Part shown: piece after piece, positions 33,362-45,985 of the stretch
How positions within the stretch are numbered: position 1 is the stretch's first letter
Layout: each line of letters starts with the position of its first letter
Source: Hyaloscypha bicolor E
Taxonomy: Eukaryota > Ascomycota > Leotiomycetes > Helotiales > Hyaloscyphaceae
Length of the DNA stretch: 64,000 nucleotides
Assembly (NCBI RefSeq): GCF_002865645.1
Contig: NW_020194620.1
Coordinates: 689,353-753,352 of the forward strand
Direction of reading: 5' to 3'
Program-made: the position numbers and the translations under genes
The notes under the pieces: model-generated
Database searches by the model: none
Told to the model about the DNA's origin: nothing
What the model saw: the letters and a program-made list of their open reading frames with translations, nothing else

Positions 33362-36300
33362 TTACCCCTTTTCTTAAAGTAAGCTCGTCCCCGAGCTTTA
33401 AAAGTCCCTATTAAATTTCCAAGTTACAGGTTATATATTAAAGGCCAGGGCCTTTTATATATAACTTTAAAGGATTTCCGTTTATATTATACGGTTCCGG
33501 TAATATATTATTCTTAGTATAGTTTAACTAATAGGAGAGATTCTGGGACGGTCCTGGCTATTCGGGATTCTTATTATAGAAGCTCTAAAAAGCTAGGGTA
33601 CTATTACTTAATAAGGAAGCAGGATACTATTCCGGATCTGGATCCTATTCTTTCTACTAAATTCGGTACTTTAGCTTCCTATAAAGCAGTTTTACTACTT
33701 ATATCTCTTAAACTTTATATTTTATTTCCCCGTCTTATAGTTCTAATAGTAGAGGCTCCGGATTTGCTTATCCGGAAAGAGGATTACCTGGGTCTTTATA
33801 TAGCTTTTCTATATAAAATACCGGATATATTCTTATTAATTCCGGAAGCTTAAACCTAAAGAAATATCTTACTTATTCTAGGATTTTGTATAGTCTTTCT
33901 ATTTAGTAAGCTAGCTTATGGCTCGGATAATTATTCTTCTAGTACTTAGTAATAATCTATATCTTATCTCCTATTCCAAAGTCTATTAGTTAGCGGTATT
34001 TATTAGCTTAAATAATATAACATTTTTATACTTGTATTATATTTTCCTATATTTTTTATTATAATTCATAGAGCTATATTACTAGGGCCTTTGCCTCCTA
34101 TCTATTTAGCTCTTTCTTTAAAATACCCGATTATATTTGGGTTTCCTAGTTAAATAATATCTATAGTTTATAGTTCTTCTCTATAAGGAACAGGAATTAG
34201 CCTATAGTCTCATAAACTAGAGCTATTTACTAGTAATTAATTATTACTATCTATTTATCCCAATTATTCTAGTAGTAATTCATATAGGAATATAGCTATT
34301 AGTTAAAATACTAGTTAATAATCTTTATCTAGCTATTAGTTTGGAAATAATTAGTAGTTAATAACTTGAGCTTTATACTAATATACTTATAGAACTTGCT
34401 TTAGAAATCTAATATAAACTAGAGGCCTTAATTAGATACTATAGTCTCCGGAATACTAACTTAGTAAACTATATAAATAAGGAATAAGAGTACTAATTCT
34501 TTAGCTATTACTATATTTTGGACAGGAATTATAATAGGATACTTATTTAGGCAATTAATAAAGATTACTACTATATTATACTTATTTCTATTCTCTAAAT
34601 ACTTCTTAAAATTTACTAATATATATTACTAGAGATAGTCAGGAACTAGTAATAGATATAAGAGCCCTGGCTTCTTATCTCTAGGGATATGGGATTATTA
34701 GTAGATATAGTAGTTATTTCTATACTAATTAATATTTATATCTTGGCCTAACTAGTAATAGTAGGCCTAAAGAAGCTATTAAAGCTTGGCTTGTCCTAGA
34801 TATCCTATTAGGGGCTATATATATATCTTCTAAATAAGAGTAATATATAAGGATATCTCGGGTATTATTATATTATTAGATATAAATAGTTTACTATATT
34901 ATAAGAAAAGGCTATCTTATAGTATTTAAGTATCTTCCTTCTTATTTCTTGCCTTATTCTATAGCTCTTCTAGCTTCGGTAATTCTCGGTTCTTACTTAA
35001 TAGTTTATTTACTAGCTAGATATTATTATACTAGGTTTCTTCCTAAGCTAGGCTTATAAAGGCCTTAATTAGGGCTAACTAGAGATCCCATATAATATTA
35101 TTATTAATCTTTTGTTATAGGAGAAGAATTTGGGTTTAATAGGCTATTATTACCTTATTCTGGGTAGTTATATTCTTATATTTCCTATTTAGGGTATTTA
35201 CTTATTTATTTAATTTGCCTACCTAATATATAAGCTTAAAATAATAGTAGGAAAGATATTTTACCTAATAAGCTTATTTTACTAAGAGCTTCTTTATAAT
35301 TATAAAATACTTAAGGACTTAGTAGTCTAAGTAAATTATAAAAGGTGCCTCTTATAGGCCTTCTAGCTCTACTTACTATTCGGTTAAAAAGAGAATAATA
35401 GTAAGTATTTCTTTATTATAGATATTATAGTTTAGCTTTACTAATTATATAGTCTTAGAGAAGAATACTACCGGGTACTAGAGTTCTATCTAGGGGTTTT
35501 ATTATAAGAGAATACCGGCTATAACTTTATTTAATATATCTATTTTAATTATAATAAGAAGATTTAGGTTATAGTAATATAGAATTAGTACCAAGAATAT
35601 AGCTTGCTTTAGCTTAGTAAAACCTTCTTAATACTAATCTATTTATTTAAACGGAATTCTCTTATATATTAGAGCTATTAGGGGCTTTACTATATGGCTA
35701 TATTCTATAATAAAATACTAATAAAAGTTATAAAAACCCAGAAAGCCTTATATTTCTTTAATTATCTTTAATAATTACTAGTTCTTAATAACTATTATTT
35801 TATCTAGGTCTACTTTAATACCTCTAGTAGAAATAATAAAGCCTAGGTATTTCGTATAAATAATCTTAAATTCTAATTTTTTAATATTCGTTTAGAGGCT
35901 AGTATTTTATAATTACTAAAAGACTTTTTATATATAGTCTTTATATTCCAGGGAATTATCTAAGTAAATTAGGATATTATTTAAATAAGCTATATAAAAG
36001 ATATTAAGGTAATTAAAGAAAATATTATTTATATATTTCTAATATATAATAGGGCTATTAGTTAGACCTTCCTAAAGAACCTTATACTTATAGGCTCTAT
36101 ATCTTATATAAAATATTATAAGTTCTTCTAATTCTGGGTTTATTTAGATCTAATAAAATATTTACTAAATATCTAGCTTTATATAAACCTTGATTTAAGC
36201 TAGCTATATAAGAGTCTTATAAATAAGAGAAAAAGAATAATAGTCTTTTTATATTAAGTTATTTAGCTTATAATAATTAATATAGAATTAGAAAGCTCTA

Positions 36301-37900
36301 TTAGTCTTTTTTATAAAAAGAATCAGGAATATAAAAGGAGACTAGCTTGGCTTAATAAAGCCCTATTAAAGGTTTTCTTTAAGGAAGTACTTAATCTCCT
36401 ATAGCTTATAGGTTAATTATTAATAGAGCGGGAAATACCCTAAACTCTCTAGGCCTTTAGGATTATTAATCTAAATCTTATAGTTATATAATTAATATAG
36501 AAATAAGATATTTAATACTTCTTTTAAGAAAATATTTATAAAATCCTTAAATTCCTCTAGTAAGACTCTTACTAGCTATTATAGCTCTATTTTTCCTAGC
36601 TATTACTTATCTAGAATAAACTCGTTCTCTTATTATAATTCTAGCTCTTTATTAATCTCGAAAAATAATATTATAAAGAAAAGGTTCTTTTTCTTTTATA
36701 AATTTATCTAGAAAGTAGCTAGTAAAATACCTGTAATATTAACTAAAGGCCTTAACTAGATCTTATAGCTTTTCTTTAGATAATATAGTTTTAATATCTC
36801 TATTTCTAGTTTAGGAGAAACTTCTATATTTCCTAAGGCTACTTGTATTTCTCTATAGTATTAAGCTTAATTCTTTTACTATATATGGCTTTCTAAGCCT
36901 GGCTTAGGAAAAAAATAAGAGGATTTCTTTTTTATAAGCTAAGGTTTCTAGAACTTATTTATAGCTATAGCTTTATCTCTTCTATCTATATCTTCTTAGT
37001 ACTAGTCGCTTTTCCCAGATTCCAAGTTCTTATATATAGTAGTTAGAATCTTATCCTAACTCTTTTTTCTAGGCTAATTATCTAGCCAGATTAATCTTCT
37101 ATTCTTGTAATTAATTAGGATACTAGTATTTATAAACTATTATTATCCCAAAATTATATTATACTTATCTAGCCCTATAACTAGTATAAGTACTAGAATC
37201 TTCCGTTTATTAATTAAGAATATAAGCTTAATATAATAAGTAATAAATATAGCCTATTTATTATTAAATTCCCTTATATTATAGGGTAATACTAATTAAG
37301 TAAGCTTAATATCTAGAAATTATTTAATTATTCTTATAAACTTGGAATTAATAAAAATATATTCGTTTATTTTAGTATTAATAAGAAAAGAAGTCTTAAT
37401 ACCTAATCTATTATTACTAACTATATAAGGAAGTATAAATGCTTTATTTCCTAGTAGCTAGCTTAAATTAACTTCTACTATATCTATATAATATAGCCCT
37501 AAAAAGGAAACTTCCTTTAGAAATTCTTATTTCCCTATTTTATATCCTTAAATAGCTTACTTATAATAAGTATTACTAGCTTAGTTACCAAAACTTGCTT
37601 TATATACTTTATTTTAGGCTCTAGATAATTTCTAGATATATAACTAAATCTATTATAGTTATAATACTTGAGATTTAAGAATCTGGGCTTTGGGATAATA
37701 GATTTATTTATTACTAGAGTTTTAGAAGCGGGCTTTATATAAGAAGTGCTTCCTGGGCTTGATTTATTTATATTTTTATTAGCTTTCTTAAATACCTGTT
37801 TTTTCTTTTTATAATAAGCTTAGATCTATTAGTTATTTATAATATAGTATTATATAAACTTTATAATATAAATAGCCGGATTATTATAGTATATAGCTAT

Positions 37901-38160
37901 TATTATGGTTATTATAATATATAGTACTAATAGGAATTAGACTAAAGCTAGAGAGATATCTAGTATCTAAGTAAGGTATTTATAATTACCTAATTATTAT
38001 ATATAATCCCGAGCTTAAGCTAGTATATAGGCCTATATATAGCTTATAATTATTTAGATCCGAGGCTCTTTCGGGATCCTTTTCTTTCTTTAGCTTTAAA
38101 TTATTAAAATAGAAATAGTCTAATTATATTTTCTAGGTCCTAGATCTTATACTTATAATA
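37901..38160 (+). repeat. LTR B (5' LTR of retrotransposon 2)
   Basis: 260 bp, starts TATTATGGTT and ends CTTATAATA. Matches LTR C in the same orientation and LTRs A and D inverted. The primer-binding site should start at about 38161 but is not readable after RIP. Confidence 0.9.
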
Positions 38161-39462
38161 TAATTTAAAGCTTACCTATTTCTTAATCCTATAGAAGATT
38201 TAAATAATACCTATCTAATTAGTTTTTAATAAGTATAAATATAATATACTATAGCTACTTCCGAACTAGTTAACTAATATTAGAATAAAAGAAAGCCCTA
38301 GAATAACTAGGTAAGAAAGCCCTGAACTAGCCAGGCAAATAGATAGGCTAGTAACCTTATTACTAAACGAAAATCTATAAGAAAGTAAGTCCTGGAATAA
38401 CTAGGTAAGTTAGAAGAAGCTATAGTATAAAATACTATTAATATATTACTAGAAAGTAGACTAGAGCCTCTTATTAAGTCTTTTAAGGAATCCGAGTATC
38501 CTATTAATATTTATAATAGAAAAGATACTCTTTTCTAGAGAATAGAAAAAGAAGAAAGACCTGCCTTATTAAAGATAAAGTTCCAAGAGTTATTTCGGAA
38601 TCCAGAGGCTTTATATAAAGAAATTATTAAGCTAATTCTGAAAATATATAATATTCTTACCTATAATAAGAATTATTAGAATTAGCTAAGAGAAATTAAG
38701 TAAGTTTTATAAAAGAATAAAGCTATTATTAAGAAGCTTATTATATAGCCTGCTAGAATAACTAGTTTTCCTATTTTAGAAAATAGATACTTAGTTAAAC
38801 TCTCTAACTTTCCTATTTTTAAAGATATAACTAAGGATAATATTATCTTTAATAATTAGTTAGTTTAAATTAAGAATAAGCTCTATAATAATTCTAATAT
38901 TTATTAGATAGAGGATCTCAAGATTATTTATATATCTGGCTATATAGGTAGCTATATTCTTATACTAATTTCTCTCTGCCTAAACTAGAATAATTAATAT
39001 ATATATAAGATTATTAGGGAACTATATATTTATTTAGAAAAGCTATATAGTAATCCCAATAAAAAGTATAATATTTAGTAAGTATTTAAGGAGCTATTTA
39101 TAAAAAAGAGCCAGATCTTTCAGAAATTCTATACTCTATTCCTAAGGCATATAATAGACGGAAATATTAACCCGTAAGATCTTAAGAATAACCTAAATAA
39201 TAAGCTTACCTAGAAGCTTTAAGAGACTATAACTATATACTATAATAACCCGGCTATTTATATTATGGAATTCGTATAATACTATACTATAAATAACTAA
39301 TAAATCCGAGCTTACTATAAAAAGAAAGAATAGGTATCCAAGAAAGCTAATAAAAGTATAGATAAGCCAAGCCTAGAAGGCGTCCCTTATATAAAGCCCG
39401 CTCCAAAGACCCTAGTAATAGATAAGCCTATTACTCCGAAGCCCGGATTCTTAGATCTCAAG

Positions 39463-39504
39463 TATTATAACTATAATAGATTTAATTATATATCTAGGAA
39501 CTAT
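39463..39504 (+). pseudogene. Former CCHC zinc knuckle of gag, all four ligands changed to Tyr
   Basis: The translation YYNYNRFNYISRNY has the exact C-x2-C-x4-H-x4-C spacing with Tyr at every ligand position. TGY to TAY (Cys to Tyr) and CAY to TAY (His to Tyr) are the two changes RIP makes on the two strands. Confidence 0.8.
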
Positions 39505-42500
39505 CTAGAGCCCAAGATAGAATATATAAAGCAAGTTTTAGTAGCTAAGCTAGTAGTACTTACTATAAGTAAGCTATCTAAGGATATAGAATAGGGAAAT
39601 AAGGACCCCTAAAGAAAGTCTTCTCTTTAGGGCCATATTATATAGATATAGCAGAAGTTAATTTAAGCTAGTTACTAGGAGATAAAGCATTTATATTTCC
39701 TTATATAGTTAGTAATAATAAATTAGGTATTAAGACTTCTTCTTTTATTAATACTAGAATAAATAAATATACTTTTATTAATTTCAAGTTTATAAGAATA
39801 ATTAAATAATTTCTAGATATTAAGCCTATTTAATTAGTATTATCCTATAATATAAGGGAATTTAATAGTAAATAGGCCATATCTATTATTTACTATATTA
39901 AGCTTATATTCTTAATTAATAGACGGAAGGTCCTAGTACCTATACTAGTTATAGGACTAGGTAAGTATAATATAATTTTAGGATAATAGTAGTTTATAAA
40001 TACTAGTATCCTAATTAATTATAAGAATAGAAAGTTAATCTAGCCAGATAATTAGCCTAGAAAGAAGGGTTAGAATAAGATCCTAACTATTATATATAAG
40101 AACTTGGAACCTGGAAAAAGTAACTAGTACTAAGAAAATATAGATAGAAAAAATAAAGCTATAGCTATAAATAAGTTCTAGAGACCTTAGCTTATAAAAA
40201 GGAAACTTCCTTATTCTTTTCCTAACCCGGGCTCAGAAAGCCGTATATAGTAAAAGAATTAAGCTTAATACTATAGAGAAATATAAGTAGTCTTAGGAAA
40301 TATAGAAGTTTCTCCTAAGCTAGAGATAGGAATATTAAAATTATATTATCTAAAGAAAAGCTATAAGATCTAGTTAAGGCCTTTGGTTAATATTATAGAT
40401 ATCTTACCGGCCGCTTTCTAGATAAACCTATAAAAGAAAGAGAACCTTTTCTTTATAATATTATTTTTCGAAATTAATAAAAAGCTAGAATTATAATAAG
40501 AGGACAAGTTTATTCCGGGCAAGTAATAGCCAGAAGAGACAGAACTATAATAGCTAGTAAGAGTTTTACTAGAAAAGTTTAAAGATTTCGTAGATATCTT
40601 CTTAAAGAAAGTATTAAATATCTTATTCCTATATTAACTATATAACTATAAAATTCAGATTAATAATCCCAAAGGCCCAGAGAGCCTAGGATATTTCCTG
40701 CTCTATTAATAGTTAACCTATAAGCTATAGGAGATCAAGTACTTTCTTAAAGAGAATCTCTAATAGGGCTTTATTAAGCCAAGCCAGTCCTCTTTTATAT
40801 CCCTAATTCTCTTTATAAAAAAGGCTAACGGAGCTTTCTAATTTTATATTAATTATTATAAGCTAAATAACTTAATATAAAAGAACTATTATTTTCTTTC
40901 CCTTATTTATAAGACTCTTATATAGCTAGCTCAAGCCAAGGTCTATATAAAGCTAGATATTTGGCAAGTATTTTATTAGATTTAAATAGACCCAGAATTA
41001 GAAGAACTTATAATATTTTATATAAGATATAGGGCCTATAAATATAAGGTCTTTTAGGAAGGCCTAACTAATAGCCCTATTATATATTAGAGATATATAA
41101 ATGATATTTTCTTTAATTATCTTAATATCTTTTATATAGTTTATTTAGATAATATCCTAATTTATTTAGATAATTCCCTAAAGTATAAAAACTATATATA
41201 AAAGGTCCTTTAGTAATTACGAGATACTGGCCTCTAAACGGATATTAAGAAATCAGAGTTTAAGATTATTTATATAAAGTACCTAGGCTTTATTATCTTT
41301 ACTAGAAATATTAAAATAGATCCAGATAAGATAGTAATTATTAAGAACTAGTAATTACTAAAAATAATTAAAGAAATATAAGGCTTTCTGGGTTTTTATA
41401 ACTTTTATTAGTACTTTATTATGAAATATAGCTATATAATAGAGCCCCTAATAGCTCTAATATATAAGGAAGTTCCGTTTAAATAGATAGATTAGTATTA
41501 AAAAGGTTTTACTAAGCTAAAGCAAGCTATATTCTCGGTACTAATTCTATATTACTATAACCCGAACTTCTCTATTATAGTTAAGATAAATATATTAAAT
41601 AAAGTTATAGCTAGTATTCTCTTATAGTAAGACCCCTAGATAGGACTCTAGTACCCGGTAGTATTCTTTTTTAAGACTATATAGTTAGTAAAGCTAAACT
41701 ATAATATCTATAATAAAGAAATACTTACTATTATTCTTTTTTTAACCAAATAGCAAGTAGAGCTAGAAAGCCTATAAGAGGTACTTTTTATAATTTATTT
41801 AGATTACCGAACCCTCAAGTATTTTATAACTATAAAAAAGCTCTTAGTAAGATAAGCTTACTAGGTAAAATACTTTTCCTATTACTATTTCAAGCTTATA
41901 TATTAGGCAAGTAAGTTAAATAAATAAGCAAATGCCCTAAGTAGGAAATACGAGAATATAACTATCCAGGATAAGGTAATAATAGCCTACTAAACCCAAA
42001 TTCTCCTCCTATAATAAAAGATTAATAATAATATTATACGGGATCTCTAGTTAGCCCTAATTAAGGCCTTTATAAGCCCGGCTTAGGAAGAAACCTAGTA
42101 TAATAGTATCTAGCTAGTAAATAAACTATTAAGTAAGAACTAAGAATTACCGGAGCTAGAAGAGCTATGGGATAAGGCAAGAAATAAGAAGAAAGATACT
42201 TAGATATTATAAGACGGCCTCTTCTTATAATATAGTAAACTATTTATACCTAATAATATAATAATACCCGAGATATTCTTATATACTACCCTTATTTAGG
42301 AGGTATATATATAGCCCCTAATAGGATATCTAGGATAAGCCAAGCTTTAATAGCTTCTTTAGGCCCGCTATTACTAGCCAGGCCAAGATATAGATATTAA
42401 TTAGTATAGGAATAACTACTATACCTACTAATAATCCCATATTTCCAGAAATAAGAAGCCAGGGCTCTTGTATTTATTACTAGTTCCTAACCGCCCCTAG

Positions 42501-43768
42501 TAGTATATATTAGTGGATTTTAAGAAATATCTAGAGAATAGGAACAAGTATAATATAATAGTAATCTTTATTAATTACCTAGGCAAGTGCCTTATTATAA
42601 TTCCTGTCTGAGATATAGTAATAGCTAAAGAGTTAGTACCCCTATTTCTTACCTATATAGTTTACTAAGTTAGTATCCCGGAGACTATAGTATCTAATTG
42701 AGGCCCCTAGTTTATATCGGATTTCTGGAGCAAGTTCTATAAATGTATTAGTATAAAGCTCAAGTTATTAATTATTAATTATTCCCAAACTAATAGCTAG
42801 ATAGAGATTATTAACTAGTACTTTAACTAATAACTATATTCTTATATAAATTACTACTAGGATAATTAGGATAAATAAATAGTAATAATTAACTACTAGT
42901 AAATAGCTCTGGTCTATAAGACTATAGGCTAATTCCTATTTCTTATAGAGAAGAGCTATAAACCGCAGATATTATTTAATTAGGAAACCCAAGTATAATT
43001 AGATACCCTAAAGAAAGAGCTAAATAAATAAAAGGCAAAGGCCCTAGTAATATGGCTTTATAAATTATAGTAAAAGATATAGGAAAACATAATATAAGTA
43101 TAAGAATACTATATTACTTAAGCTAATAAGTACCACTAACTAGTAGATTTCGGAATAAGAGATAAGATATAGATTATTACTAAGTACTAAAAGAATAATT
43201 ATCCGAGCTATAAGCTAGCTTACTAAATAGAAGAATTATATGAAATCCTGAAATAAATAAGATATTTCTTTAGACTTAAGCTTCCGGAATTAATAAGAAT
43301 ATATCTGGTATTCTATATAAAGAAGCTATATAAAGATCCAGGTAACCCTCTTTCCGGATAAGCAAATCCGGAGCCTCTATTATTAGAACTATAAGACAGA
43401 GAAACGAAATATAAAGTTCAAGAAATATAAGTAGTAAAACTACTTTATAGGAAGCTAAAATACCAAGTCTAGTAAAAAGAATAAGATTCAGATCCGGAGT
43501 AATATCCCGCTTTCTTATTAAGTAATAGTACTCTAGCTCTTTAGAGCTTTTATAATAAGAATCCCAAATAGCCAGGACTGCCCCAGAATCTTCCTTATTA
43601 GTTAGACTATACCAAGAATAATATATTACCGGAACCATATAATATAGACAGAAATCCTTTAAAGTTATATATAAAAGACCCTGGCCTTTAATATATAATC
43701 TATAACTTGGAAATTTAATAGGGACTTTTAAAGCTCGGGAATAAGCTTATTTTAAAAAAGGGAAGTAA

Positions 43769-44028
43769 TATTACGGTTATTATAATATATAATACTAGTA
43801 GGGATTAAACTAGAGCTAGAGAGGTATTTAGTATCTAAGTAAGATATTTATAATTACTTAATTATTATATATAACCCCGAGCTTAAGCTAGTATATAGGC
43901 CCGTATATAGCTTGTAATTATTTAGATCCAAGGCTTCTTCGGGATTCTCTTCTCTTTTTAGCTTTGAATTATTAAAATAGAGATAGTCTAACTATATCTT
44001 TTAGACCCTAGATCTTATACTCGTAATA
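43769..44028 (+). repeat. LTR C (3' LTR of retrotransposon 2)
   Basis: 260 bp, starts TATTACGGTT and ends CTCGTAATA, next to duplication GCTAT. It retains more C and G than LTR B at several positions. Confidence 0.9.
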
Positions 44029-45101
44029 GCTATAGCCTCTTAAAGCTTTCAGGTAAGCTTATTATTTAGGTTATTTTTAAGGTTCTATAGATTAATATTT
44101 CTATCTATTATATGTCTTAGGAATAGGATATAAAACTCCTAAAAAATCTGGCCCTTCTTTATAAATAGCTCTTTAAATACTTACTAAGTATTATATTCCT
44201 TATTCGGATTACTATATAGCTTCTCTAGATAGATATATAGTTCCCTAATAGTCTTATATATATATTAACTATCCTGGTTTAGGCAAAAAGAAATTAATAT
44301 AAAAATATAGCTATTTATATAGCCGGATATATAAATAATCTTAAGGTCCTCTATTTAATAAGTATTAGAATTATTATAAAGCTTATTCTTAATCTAAACT
44401 AATTAATTATTAAAGATAATACTATTCTTAGTTATATTTTCGAAAATAGAAAAATTAGGAAATTTAATTAAGTATTTATTTTCTAGAATAAGAGAACTAG
44501 TTATTCTAGTAAACTATATAATAAGCTTCTTAATAATAGCTTTATTCTTTTATAGGATTTATTTGGTTTCTCTTAGCTAATTATAATAATTCTTATTATA
44601 GATAAGAATATTATATATTTTTAGAATTAGCTTAATAATTTCTTTATATAAAGCTTCTGGGTTCCAAAGTAACTCTTGGAATTCTGCCTTTAATAAGGCA
44701 GGTTTCTTTTCTTCTTTTATTCTCTAGAAAAAAGTATCTCTTCTATTATAAATATTAATAGAATACTTAAATCTTTTAGGAGACTTAATAAGAGGCTCTG
44801 GTCTATTTTCTAGTAATATACTAGTAATATCTCGTACTATAGCTTCTTCTAATTTACCTAGTTATTCTGGGACTTGCTTTCTTATAAATCTTTATTTAGT
44901 AATAAGATTACTAGCCTATTTGCTTACCTAACTAGTCTAGGGCTTTCTTGCCTAGTTATTCTAGAGCTTTCTTTTATTCTAATATTAGTTAACTAGTTCG
45001 GGAGTAGCTATAGTATATTATATTTATACTTATTAAAAACTAATTAGGTAGGTATTATTTAAATTCTCTATAGAATTAAGAAATAAGTAAGCTTTAAATT
45101 A

Positions 45102-45361
45102 TATTATAAGTATAAGATCTAGAGCCTAGAAGATATAATTAGACTATTTCTATTTTAATAATTTAAAGCTAAAGAGAGAAAAGGATCCTAAAGGAGCCTC
45201 GGATCTAAATAATTATAAGCTATATACGGGCCTATATACTAGCTTAAGCTCGGGGTTATATATAATAATTAGGTAACTATAGATGCCTTACTTAGATACT
45301 AGATGCCTTTCTAGCTCTAGTCTAACTCTTACTAGTACTATATATTATAATAACCGTAATA
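45102..45361 (-). repeat. LTR D (5' LTR of retrotransposon 1)
   Basis: 260 bp, paired with LTR A; followed directly by duplication ATAAG and then by hAT sequence to 45985. Confidence 0.9.
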
Positions 45362-45892
45362 ATAAGAGTAATTAAGGCTTCTATAAGAACTCTTTAATTA
45401 ATTTATTATTTAAGAACTTGTAAATTAAACTTATTTATATCTTTAAATACTTAAACTTAATAATAAAGCCTTTGAATTTATTAAATAACTTTCTTCTAGT
45501 TCTTAGAATTAGTAGGCTTAAGGGAAATAAGTAAATAATACCTTAGAATATACTTTCTGAGATTTCTTATAATAGTAATATTATATAATAATAAAAAAGA
45601 ATCTAATTAATAATATAAATAATAAAATAAAGTTTTATCTTTATTAGGTAATATATAATAAAATGCTTTCAAATCAGGGAAGTTTTCTTTAAATAGTCTA
45701 TAGAAGATATTATTATCTCGGATAATATAAGGGAATAGTCTGGTTTAATTAAAGAAGATATTTTAAGGATATACTCAAGGTAAATTAATTATACAAATAG
45801 ATAAAAAGTAAGGAAGGGAGCTATAGTAGGGGAACTAGCGGTGGATTCGCCTACCCCTATTATTTTCGCCCTACCCCTGCCATTTTGGAACG

Positions 45893-45985
45893 ATTAGAAC
45901 GTTTTATTACCGATATTACCTAATACCTGTCAATACCGGCCGGAACGTTCCGTGGAACGTTCCAGGTGGAATATCGCCAAGCCTG
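45893..45985. repeat. Right terminal inverted repeat of the hAT element
   Basis: The outer 18 bp (45968-45985) are the exact complement of the left end. Inside are two GGAACGTTCC palindromes (within 45934-45964) and a block GAACGATTAGAACG that mirrors 30279-30302 with RIP-type substitutions. The right target duplication AATCGTAC follows at 45986-45993. Confidence 0.82.

Larger units (their letters stand above)
37901..44028 (+). mobile_element. Ty3/gypsy LTR retrotransposon 2, same family, inserted in gag of retrotransposon 1
   Basis: 260-bp LTRs at 37901-38160 and 43769-44028, target duplication GCTAT (37896-37900 and 44029-44033), length 6,128 bp. The plus-strand order is gag (about 38800-39400), zinc knuckle (39463-39504), protease, reverse transcriptase (about 40800-41400), RNase H, integrase (about 42250-43000) and a C-terminal region. 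That order (RT before integrase) defines Ty3/gypsy. The purine tract AAAAAAGGGAAG lies just before the right LTR. RIP has converted glutamine codons to stops throughout. The zinc-knuckle ligands are all Tyr, and the catalytic motif reads YLDN at 41142-41153. No functional protein can be made. Confidence 0.92.
33102..45361 (-). mobile_element. Ty3/gypsy LTR retrotransposon 1 (interrupted by retrotransposon 2)
   Basis: 260-bp LTRs lie at 33102-33361 and 45102-45361 with a perfect 5-bp duplication ATAAG (33097-33101 and 45362-45366). The purine-rich tract adjoining the left LTR (AAAAGGGG on the minus strand) shows the element reads right to left. Gag fragments lie at 44034-45101 and continue, after the interruption, at 37895 leftwards; protease/RT/RNase H/integrase follow down to about 33700. 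In-frame stops at former Gln and Trp codons are everywhere. The reverse-transcriptase YLDD motif reads YLNN near 35975. The element is 6.1 kb without the nested copy and is inserted in the hAT. Confidence 0.9.
30213..45985 (-). mobile_element. hAT-type DNA transposon, RIP-mutated, carrying nested Ty3/gypsy elements
   Basis: Perfect 18-bp terminal inverted repeats (CAGGCTTGGCGATATTCC at 30213-30230 and its complement at 45968-45985) flank the unit, with an 8-bp target duplication outside. Weaker inverted similarity runs about 90 bp inward. Subtracting the nested retrotransposon (33102-45361) and its duplicated ATAAG leaves about 3.5 kb, a normal size for an autonomous hAT. The only recognisable coding part is the C-terminal dimerisation block on the minus strand (31409-31590). 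The element is inserted in exon 2 of the HET gene. Interior composition is extremely AT-rich from RIP, so the transposase start cannot be fixed; it must lie near the right end, since the protein's C-terminus is at the left. Confidence 0.85.

Noticed and set aside
43276..43638. 120-codon minus-strand open frame
   Set aside because: Antisense to the end of the plus-strand pol region of retrotransposon 2; removal of C-containing codons by RIP opens frames on the other strand.
33102..45361. Reading the opposite-facing LTRs A and B as a single inverted-repeat transposon
   Set aside because: Target duplications pair A with D (ATAAG) and B with C (GCTAT), and gag resumes after LTR C, so these are two nested LTR elements.
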